Source: Bacteroidota bacterium (GTDB taxonomy: Bacteria > Bacteroidota > Bacteroidia > Bacteroidales > UBA1556). From it: a stretch of DNA of 7,775 nt. Each line of letters starts with the position of its first letter. Positions within the stretch are counted from its first letter, which is position 1. A program made the translations under genes and the position numbers. The notes under the pieces are model-generated. The model was not told where the DNA came from. It ran no database searches and saw nothing but the letters and a program-made list of their open reading frames with translations. The stretch spans positions 1 to 7,775 of the forward strand of contig QMPB01000186.1 of NCBI GenBank assembly GCA_003648395.1, in the 5' to 3' direction. Below are positions 1-5,698 of this stretch, one piece after another.

Positions 1-144
1 AGTATAAGAAGCATAATTAACTTCTTCTTTAATCTTTCCAAAGTCGTGAGTTGTTTCTTCAAACTTGATATTTCCAATTTGAGCTTGAAGTCCCATACTA
101 ATAAGTAGTATGATTAGTGTTGTACTATATTTAAAAAAAGTCAT
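1..144 (-). CDS. DUF1573-family exported protein, N-terminal fragment
   Basis: Only the first 48 codons are in the window; the rest lies beyond the left edge. The reading frame begins with a classic Sec signal peptide: a short basic start (MTFFK), a hydrophobic core (about residues 9-18) and a likely cleavage after the LQA at 19-21. It has no lipobox cysteine. The mature start then shows THDFGKIKEE (residues 32-41), the signature HDFGxI motif at the head of DUF1573 domains, Ig-like (Hydin/ASPM-like) folds common in exported Bacteroidota proteins. The molecular role of this family is unknown; export to the periplasm or outer surface is inferred from the signal peptide. No Shine-Dalgarno precedes the ATG. 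A TAnnTTTG-type promoter element lies 40 bp upstream. The gene is divergent from secDF. Family assignment rests on the motif and signal peptide only, because most of the domain is not visible. Confidence 0.8.
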   Translation of the reverse strand, partial: MTFFKYSTTLIILLISMGLQAQIGNIKFEETTHDFGKIKEEVNYASYT

Positions 145-183
145 TATAAAGGTGTATTTAATTATTTATGAATATAATTTCTG

Positions 184-191
184 CAAATTTA
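184..191 (-). promoter_or_regulatory. candidate -7 element of the DUF1573 gene promoter
   Basis: Read on the minus strand the bases are TAAATTTG, a perfect match to the Bacteroidota -7 consensus TAnnTTTG. Transcription would start around 177, giving a leader of about 33 nt before the ATG at 144. I see no TTG at the expected -33 position, so this is a half-match in AT-rich DNA. Confidence 0.4.
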
Positions 192-389
192 TAATTTAAT
201 ATTAGAATTATGGATATAATAATATATTATTTAGTTAAAATTACTGAATTATTGATTCTATGCTGAATTCCATAATAAGATGATATTTAAAGCTCATTAA
301 TAAGGTGTAAAGAATAAAACTATTATTACATTAATGTATTATACTGAGATTCAGCAAAATGACCCATATTATTTCTTTTTAAAATACTG

Positions 390-420
390 TTGTTAAATTA
401 AATTTGTTATTCTAACTTTG
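390..420 (+). promoter_or_regulatory. secDF promoter, Bacteroidota sigma-A type
   Basis: TTG at 390-392 and TAACTTTG at 413-420 are separated by 20 bp, matching the Bacteroidota vegetative promoter pattern (TTG at -33, TAnnTTTG at -7). Transcription would start around 427, leaving a leader of about 30 nt before the ATG at 457. The leader has no Shine-Dalgarno and is A/T-rich before the start, as is usual in this phylum. Confidence 0.7.
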
Positions 421-456
421 CAGCCTTATTTTTTGAACAAATTTAAACTTTAACTT

Positions 457-3400
457 ATGCAAAATAAAGGCGCTATTAGACTATTAGCAATCTTGTTTGC
501 GCTGGTATCTTTATACCAGTTATCATTTTCTTATTTCACTTCTAGTGTACAAAACAAAGCGAAAGAGTATTCTATTCGCCCAGCAGTATACAATGAAGCA
601 AAAATGATTTCAGAGCGAACTGGAAGACTAGAAAACTTCTTCCTTGACTCACTTCAAAAAGCAGCAGAGAATTATTATCTTGATTCAATGGCTAACGAAG
701 AAGTGTATTCATTAGGGTTCTTCGGATATACTTATAAGGAATGTAAAGCAAGAGAGATTAACTTAGGTCTTGACTTAAAAGGGGGTATGAATGTTACCCT
801 AGAGGTATCTGTAGAGGATGTAATTGTAGCCATGGCAGGAAGCAATAAAAGTGAACCTCATTTCAAAACAGCAATTAAAGATGCTCTTATTGCACAGCAC
901 AACTCTCAAGATGACTTTATTACTCTATTCTATCAAGCATGGCAAAAAGATAACCCAGGTATTCACTTGGCTTCAATTTTTGCTACTGTTGAACTAAAAG
1001 ACTTAATTGCTCCTAATTCAACTGATGACGAAGTTTTAAAAGTACTTCATAATCAAGCTAAAGCAGCCATTGGAAATACTTATGATATATTAAGTAAGCG
1101 TATTGACCAGTTTGGTGTGGCTCAACCACGAATCCAAAAAATGCAAAATGGTCGTATTTTAGTTGAATTACCCGGTGTAAAAGATCCTCGTCGTGTTCGT
1201 AAGATATTACAATCTACTGCCCGCCTTGAATTTTGGGAAACATATAATTTCAATGACCCTAAGATATTTAAAGCTTTAACAAAAGCTGATGAGGTTACCG
1301 CAAGATATTATTCTAATAATAAAGGAGATGCTAAATCAGAAGAAAAAGAGGTTGAAGCTTCAACTGAAGCTACTGACGAAGTTGCTCTTACTAGTTCTGC
1401 TGACGATACTGAATTAACTGCTGCAGATTCAACTGAAGGTTCTGAACTTGATGTTGATGAAAAAACAGAAGATACAAAACTTGCAAATGAAGGTGCAAAG
1501 CGTTTGTTTAAATATTTTATGCCTAATTTCTCTCAAGGAAAAGATGGACAATGGTATCCTGGTAACGGTGCAGTAATGGGAACAGCTCTTGTAAGAGATA
1601 CTGCTATGGTGAACTCTATGCTTCACTTGCCACAAGTAAAAATGCTTTTCCCTCGCGATATGAAATTGTATTGGGGTGTTAAACCTCCAAAATACATGAC
1701 TCGTAATGGAGCTCAAGTTAATGCTTTAGAATTATTTATTATTCAAGTTAAGTCTAGCGAACCACCTCTTGATGGTGAAGTTATTACTGATGCTCGTCGT
1801 GATTATAATCAAACTGGTAGAGTTGAAGTAAATATGAGTATGAACTCTGAAGGAGCACATATTTGGAAAAACCTTACTCACGACAATCTTAAAAAGTCAA
1901 TTGCTATTGTACTTGATAATTATGTGTATTCTGCACCAACTGTTCAATCTGAAATTTCTGGTGGTCGTTCACAAATTACTGGTAACTTCACTTTAGAAGA
2001 GGCTGAAGACCTTGCAAACGTGCTTAAGAGTGGTAAACTTCCTGTTCCTGCTCGTATTATTGAAGAAGCTATTGTAGGTCCTTCTCTTGGTAAAGAAGCT
2101 GTAAATGCAGGTTTCATTTCTTTTATTTCTGCCTTTGTACTTGTACTTATTTATATGATTTTTTTCTATAGCAAAGCTGGTATTATTGCCGATATTGCTC
2201 TAGTTGCAAATATGTTCTTCTTGTTTGGTGTACTTGCTTCACTTCAAGCAGTGCTTACTCTACCTGGTATTGCAGGTATTGTACTGACACTTGGTATGGC
2301 AGTGGATGCTAACGTAATTATTTTTGAACGTATTAAAGAAGAGGTTCGTGCAGGTAAAGGTATTCGCCTTGCCATTAGCGATGGTTATAAGAATGCATAT
2401 TCTGCCATTATTGATGGTAACGTTACTACTCTATTAACAGGTATTGTACTGTTTGTATTTGGTTCGGGACCTGTTCAAGGTTTTGCTACTACTCTTATTA
2501 TAGGTATCATTACTTCTTTATTCTCAGCAATATTTATTTCACGTCTAATATTCTCTTGGTTACTTGACCATAACAAGAATGTAGCTTTCTCAACTAAGTT
2601 AACTGAAAACTTTATGGCTAAAGCAAACTTTGATTTTGTTGGTTTTAGAAAGAAAGCTTATATTATATCAGGTATTGTAATTGCTATTGGACTTGTTAGT
2701 TTAACTTTTAAAGGATTTAATTACGGTGTTGATTTTTCTGGAGGTCGTACTTATGTAGTTCGTTTCGATCAACCTGTAAATACTGTGAAACTTGCTGATG
2801 ATTTAAAAACTCACTTCTTGGATGCTAATGGTAAACCTTTGCGTCCAGAGGTTAAAACTTTTGGACCTAACTCTCAAGTAAAAATTACTACTAAATATCT
2901 TATTGAAGAGAAAGATGTAAAAACTGATTCTATAGTTGATATGGCTGTGTTTGAAGGTGTTAAATCTACTTTTAAGAATTCAATTACTTATGAAGAGTAT
3001 TCTTCATCTAATTTGGAGAAAGACAGAGGTATGATGAGCTCACAGAAAGTTGACCCAACTATCTCTGATGACTTGGTAATTGAAGCTTATGGTGCATTAT
3101 TCTTTGCTTTCATTATTATCTTCTTATATATTGTATTACGTTTCCGTAAGTGGCAATATGGTCTTGGTGGTCTTGCTGCCTTAGTTCACGATGCTTTAAT
3201 TGTGATTTCTATGTACTCAATGTTCTCAGGTATTCTTCCTTTCGATATGGAAGTAGACCAAGTATTTATTGCTGCAATTCTTACTATCATCGGTTATTCT
3301 ATTAATGACTCGGTTATTATCTTTGACCGTATTCGTGAGTATTCAGGAATATACACTAAGCGTAGCCTTAAAGATAATATGAATGCTGCATTGAATAGTA

Positions 3401-3621
3401 CATTATCTCGTACTATCAATACATCAGGTACTACCATCGTCGTACTTCTTACAATATTCTTATTTGGTGGTGAAGTAATTCGTGGATTTGCCTTCTCATT
3501 ATTAATAGGTGTAATAGTAGGTACTTACTCTTCAGTATTTGTTGCAAGTCCTGTTACTTATGATACTTTGAAAAAACAAGAAGCATTAAAATTAGCAACA
3601 AGAAATAAAAAGAAAAAATAA
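457..3621 (+). CDS. secDF: Protein translocase subunit SecDF (fused SecD-SecF)
   Basis: This is an inner-membrane RND-type protein that uses the proton motive force to help SecYEG/SecA complete export and to release substrates on the outer face. SecD half: TM1 at about residues 7-27, motif LGLDLKGG (103-110), a large periplasmic P1 domain, then five membrane segments between about 551 and 702 including GMAVDANVIIFERIKEE (613-629), whose D617 is the conserved proton-relay aspartate. SecF half: TM at about 734-750, GVDFSGG (757-763), a small periplasmic domain, then five segments from about 877 to 1030 with GYSINDSVIIFDRIRE (945-960) carrying the second conserved acidic site, D951. The C-terminus is a lysine tail. 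At 1054 aa it is a normal length for a Bacteroidota fusion. An acidic, low-complexity insertion (about 288-345) interrupts P1. The first ATG is chosen because it fits the promoter and TM1. A terminator follows at once, so the gene appears monocistronic. Confidence 0.97.
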   Translation: MQNKGAIRLLAILFALVSLYQLSFSYFTSSVQNKAKEYSIRPAVYNEAKMISERTGRLENFFLDSLQKAAENYYLDSMANEEVYSLGFFGYTYKECKAREINLGLDLKGGMNVTLEVSVEDVIVAMAGSNKSEPHFKTAIKDALIAQHNSQDDFITLFYQAWQKDNPGIHLASIFATVELKDLIAPNSTDDEVLKVLHNQAKAAIGNTYDILSKRIDQFGVAQPRIQKMQNGRILVELPGVKDPRRVRKILQSTARLEFWETYNFNDPKIFKALTKADEVTARYYSNNKGDAKSEEKEVEASTEATDEVALTSSADDTELTAADSTEGSELDVDEKTEDTKLANEGAKRLFKYFMPNFSQGKDGQWYPGNGAVMGTALVRDTAMVNSMLHLPQVKMLFPRDMKLYWGVKPPKYMTRNGAQVNALELFIIQVKSSEPPLDGEVITDARRDYNQTGRVEVNMSMNSEGAHIWKNLTHDNLKKSIAIVLDNYVYSAPTVQSEISGGRSQITGNFTLEEAEDLANVLKSGKLPVPARIIEEAIVGPSLGKEAVNAGFISFISAFVLVLIYMIFFYSKAGIIADIALVANMFFLFGVLASLQAVLTLPGIAGIVLTLGMAVDANVIIFERIKEEVRAGKGIRLAISDGYKNAYSAIIDGNVTTLLTGIVLFVFGSGPVQGFATTLIIGIITSLFSAIFISRLIFSWLLDHNKNVAFSTKLTENFMAKANFDFVGFRKKAYIISGIVIAIGLVSLTFKGFNYGVDFSGGRTYVVRFDQPVNTVKLADDLKTHFLDANGKPLRPEVKTFGPNSQVKITTKYLIEEKDVKTDSIVDMAVFEGVKSTFKNSITYEEYSSSNLEKDRGMMSSQKVDPTISDDLVIEAYGALFFAFIIIFLYIVLRFRKWQYGLGGLAALVHDALIVISMYSMFSGILPFDMEVDQVFIAAILTIIGYSINDSVIIFDRIREYSGIYTKRSLKDNMNAALNSTLSRTINTSGTTIVVLLTIFLFGGEVIRGFAFSLLIGVIVGTYSSVFVASPVTYDTLKKQEALKLATRNKKKK

Positions 3622-3643
3622 TATTTTTCTAAATAATATATTG

Positions 3644-3680
3644 AAACTGCCATTCATTAATTTGGGTGGCAGTTTTTTTT
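3644..3680 (+). terminator. intrinsic terminator of secDF
   Basis: A perfect 9-bp stem, AAACTGCCA (3644-3652) with TGGCAGTTT (3667-3675), encloses a 14-nt loop and runs directly into an unbroken T tract ending at 3680. It starts 22 bp after the secDF stop codon. Because the left arm begins with A's, it might also work weakly in the other direction. Confidence 0.88.
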
Positions 3681-3722
3681 ATATCTATGGTATGAGAATG
3701 TATTATTATTCTATAAGCCAAA

Positions 3723-3815
3723 CTAATCTAGATAGTAATCAATATCTTGTAACAGGTCTGGATCACCTTGTCTCTCAGTAGTGGGGGAGAATATTTTAAT
3801 TATTCCCTTCTGTGT
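3723..3815 (-). pseudogene. possible C-terminal remnant of an unidentified gene
   Basis: On the minus strand a 30-codon open stretch without a start codon ends at the TAG at 3723-3725 and is closed upstream by TAA (3816-3818). Its last residues read ERQGDPDLLQDIDYYLD, rich in D, Q, L and P. That is unlike the K/N/I/Y-rich translation expected from the AT-rich spacers here, and the local G+C is visibly higher (about 3750-3790). It could be the surviving tail of a decayed gene. I do not recognise the family, and the stretch is short enough to be chance. Confidence 0.2.
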
Positions 3816-3895
3816 TTAATAATCAATCATGACTGTTTTATATTATTTTAGGGTTTGAAGAAAATTAATAATCTATATTTTTAGAATGAAAAAAA

Positions 3896-3911
3896 GTAGT
3901 AAAATTGCTAC
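3896..3911. promoter_or_regulatory. candidate operator: near-palindrome abutting the umuD start
   Basis: GTAGTAAAATTGCTAC is symmetrical at 6 of its 8 base pairs (GTAG-N-AA-NN-TT-N-CTAC) and ends at the base before the umuD ATG. A poor -7-like TATATTTT lies at 3874-3881, with TTTG at 3854-3857 (16-bp spacing, shorter than usual). A dimeric repressor bound here would sit just after the transcription start, the arrangement expected for an SOS-type operator. It does not match the E. coli or Bacillus LexA boxes, so the regulator is unknown. Confidence 0.35.
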
Positions 3912-4370
3912 ATGGATAAAATGAAACTAAGAAAGCTACATAAATCAACTAATTTGGATTTGTATTCGGTAAATACTGAAACATCTTTGGAGATACCGTT
4001 GGTGGATGAAGGTATAAAAGCAGGTTTTCCTTCTCCTGCATCAGATTTCTTAGACTTATCTATAGATCTGAATAAGGAATTGGTTAAGCACCCAGTTTCT
4101 ACTTTTTACGGTAGAGTTAAAGGTGAATCGATGAAAAATGCAGGAATAAATGATGGCGATTTATTAATAATAGATAAGAGCTTAGAACCAGCAGATGGTA
4201 AAATTGCAGTTTGTTTTATTGAAGGAGAATTTACTCTTAAAAGAATAAGGCTGGAGAAAGACTATTGCTTATTAATGCCAGAGAATGAAGACTTTGAGCC
4301 TATAAAAGTAACAGAGGATACTGATTTTTTGATTTGGGGTATTTTAATTCACGTAATAAAATCGTTTTAA
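3912..4370 (+). CDS. umuD: UmuD-like self-cleaving subunit of error-prone DNA polymerase V
   Basis: This is an S24-family (LexA/UmuD) peptidase. In the E. coli paradigm RecA filaments trigger self-cleavage and the UmuD' dimer joins UmuC to form the translesion polymerase. The cleavage site is visible as KAGFPSPASDF (scissile bond Ala37-Gly38; E. coli UmuD has Cys-Gly, LexA has Ala-Gly). The catalytic dyad is Ser73 in GESM and Lys97 in DGKIAV, both at the correct spacing. At 152 aa it is slightly longer than E. coli UmuD (139 aa) because the arm before the cleavage site is longer; there is no DNA-binding helix-turn-helix, so it is not LexA. An in-frame TAA at 3900-3902 rules out an upstream start. 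Met1 (3912) or Met4 (3921) could be used. It is the first gene of an operon with umuC, one base apart, and is probably damage-inducible through the near-palindrome at its start. Confidence 0.93.
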   Translation: MDKMKLRKLHKSTNLDLYSVNTETSLEIPLVDEGIKAGFPSPASDFLDLSIDLNKELVKHPVSTFYGRVKGESMKNAGINDGDLLIIDKSLEPADGKIAVCFIEGEFTLKRIRLEKDYCLLMPENEDFEPIKVTEDTDFLIWGILIHVIKSF

Positions 4371-4371
4371 A

Positions 4372-5631
4372 ATGTTTGCCTTAGTTGATGGAAATAATTT
4401 TTACGCATCTTGCGAACGGGTTTTTAGACCTGATTTGCGAAATGTGCCTATTGTTATATTATCAAATAATGATGGGGTTATTATTGCACGCAGCAATGAG
4501 GCAAAGGCTCTTGGTGTTCCTATGGGTTTACCTTATTTTAAATCAAAAGATATTATTCTCAAACACAAAATGAAAGTATTTTCATCTAACTATGCTTTAT
4601 ATGGCGATATGAGTAATAGAATGATGACTATTTTACGCACGTTCTCGCCAGATGTAGAAGTTTATAGTATTGATGAAGCTTTCTTGAAGCTTACAGGTTT
4701 TGAAAATTTTGATTTAACCAAATATGGTATTCAAATAAGAAAAACAGTTCTTAAATCAACAGGACTACCAACGGGTGTAGGTATTGCACCAACTAAGGCA
4801 TTAGCTAAAGTTGCCAATAAGATTGCAAAGAAATACCCTGAGAAAACCCAAAGCTCTTATGTAATAGATACTGACGAAAAGAGAATTAAAGCTCTAAAAT
4901 GGACTAAAATAGAAGATGTTTGGGGGATAGGCAGGCGACATGCTAAACGCTTACAATCTATAAATATAAAAACAGCATATCAATTTACACAGTTATCTGA
5001 TTATTGGGTTAAAAAACATATGTCTGTTATAGGCTTACGTTTAAAAAAAGAACTTATGGGCGAATCTGTTTTGGATATAGAACAAATTCAACGAAAGAAA
5101 AGTATAGCCACAACACGTTCTTTCGATAAAACATATACAAAGTTTGAAGATTTAAAAGAAAGAGTATCAACCTTTGCTTTTTCGTGTTCAGAAAAACTAC
5201 GCAAGCAGCGTACACATTGCAATTCGTTAATGGTATTTATACATACAAGTGGTTTTAAAAAATTAGAGCCACAGTATTATAAAAGTATAGTGGTGAAACT
5301 TCCTTTCTCAACCCATTCTAGTATTGATATTGTAAAGTATGCCATTAAGGGTTTAGAATTGATTTATAAAGAAGGCTATAAGTATAAAAAGGCAGGTGTT
5401 ATTGTCAATGATTTAACACCGGAAATACCAAAGCAATTAAACCTTTTTGAAGAATCGAACAAAGCCCATAATGAATTGATGAAAGTAATGGATAATATCA
5501 ATATGACTTATGGTAGACATTTGTTGAAATTGGGTTCTATGGATAAAAAAGTAACGTGGAAAATGAAACAAGAAAACCTCTCGCAACGCTATTCTACTTG
5601 TTTGAAGGAAGTTATTGAAGTAAAAGTTTAA
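4372..5631 (+). CDS. umuC: UmuC, catalytic subunit of Y-family DNA polymerase V
   Basis: This Y-family polymerase copies damaged templates with low fidelity. Visible landmarks are ALVDGNNFYASCE (residues 3-15) with metal ligand Asp6 and steric-gate Tyr11, NNDGVIIARS (32-41), YSIDEAF (98-104) with catalytic Asp101-Glu102, TGVGIAPTKALAKVANK (134-150), and VWGIGRR (183-189) in the helix-hairpin-helix thumb. The little-finger domain follows at about 240-345. QLNLF (355-359) is a good beta-clamp binding motif. Residues about 368-419 form the UmuC-specific C-terminal domain (DUF4113; W396, LSQRYST), which separates it from DinB/Pol IV. At 419 aa it is full length (E. coli UmuC 422). The ATG lies one base after the umuD stop with no ribosome binding site, so translation is probably coupled. 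The gene looks intact. Confidence 0.96.
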   Translation: MFALVDGNNFYASCERVFRPDLRNVPIVILSNNDGVIIARSNEAKALGVPMGLPYFKSKDIILKHKMKVFSSNYALYGDMSNRMMTILRTFSPDVEVYSIDEAFLKLTGFENFDLTKYGIQIRKTVLKSTGLPTGVGIAPTKALAKVANKIAKKYPEKTQSSYVIDTDEKRIKALKWTKIEDVWGIGRRHAKRLQSINIKTAYQFTQLSDYWVKKHMSVIGLRLKKELMGESVLDIEQIQRKKSIATTRSFDKTYTKFEDLKERVSTFAFSCSEKLRKQRTHCNSLMVFIHTSGFKKLEPQYYKSIVVKLPFSTHSSIDIVKYAIKGLELIYKEGYKYKKAGVIVNDLTPEIPKQLNLFEESNKAHNELMKVMDNINMTYGRHLLKLGSMDKKVTWKMKQENLSQRYSTCLKEVIEVKV

Positions 5632-5633
5632 GA

Positions 5634-5681
5634 AAGAAAAGTTTAACGAAGTATTCATATAATATAGGAGGTACTTTTCTT
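5634..5681. terminator. weak inverted repeat between convergent genes, possible bidirectional terminator
   Basis: AAGAAAAGT (5634-5642) and ACTTTTCTT (5673-5681) form a perfect 9-bp stem, but it is A/T-rich with a 30-nt loop and only a broken T-rich run after it (ACTTTTGG). An alternative shorter stem is AAGTA (5649-5653) with TACTT (5672-5676). The position between the umuC and radical SAM stop codons suits a shared terminator, but the structure is far weaker than the one after secDF. Confidence 0.35.
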
Positions 5682-5698
5682 ACTTTTGGATTAGAATT

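Larger units (their letters stand above)
145..456. other. AT-rich divergent intergenic region
   Basis: This 312-bp stretch between two divergent start codons contains no credible coding frame. It holds a candidate promoter for each neighbour (minus strand at 184-191, plus strand at 390-420). It also contains a perfect 12-bp palindrome TACATTAATGTA (327-338) and two distant complementary 7-mers, GCTGAAT (262-268) and ATTCAGC (349-355). In DNA this AT-rich the palindrome may be chance. I see no RNA gene or riboswitch. Confidence 0.6.

Noticed and set aside
327..338. Perfect 12-bp palindrome TACATTAATGTA in the divergent intergenic region
   Set aside because: Expected at appreciable frequency in DNA this AT-rich; it is not positioned at a promoter element, so it is not claimed as an operator.
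1429..1716. 95-codon open frame antisense to secDF
   Set aside because: It lies opposite the acidic insertion of a clearly coding gene, its translation (H/C/F-rich) matches no motif, and it has no promoter or start context.
4385..4573. 62-codon frame in another phase inside umuC
   Set aside because: It overlaps conserved catalytic-domain codons of UmuC entirely; it is a shadow of that gene.
5622..5646. Direct repeat AAAAGTTTAA (5622-5631 and 5637-5646) at the umuC stop
   Set aside because: Ten A/T-rich bases, two copies only; most likely a small local duplication or chance in this composition.
5437..5658. 73-codon antisense frame over the umuC 3' end
   Set aside because: It is antisense to the conserved clamp-binding and DUF4113 region, with a phenylalanine-rich artefact translation.
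5666..5672. AGGAGGT, a perfect Shine-Dalgarno-like sequence on the plus strand after umuC
   Set aside because: No start codon opening a usable frame follows (the nearest, a TTG, meets a stop two codons later), and no other gene here uses such a site.
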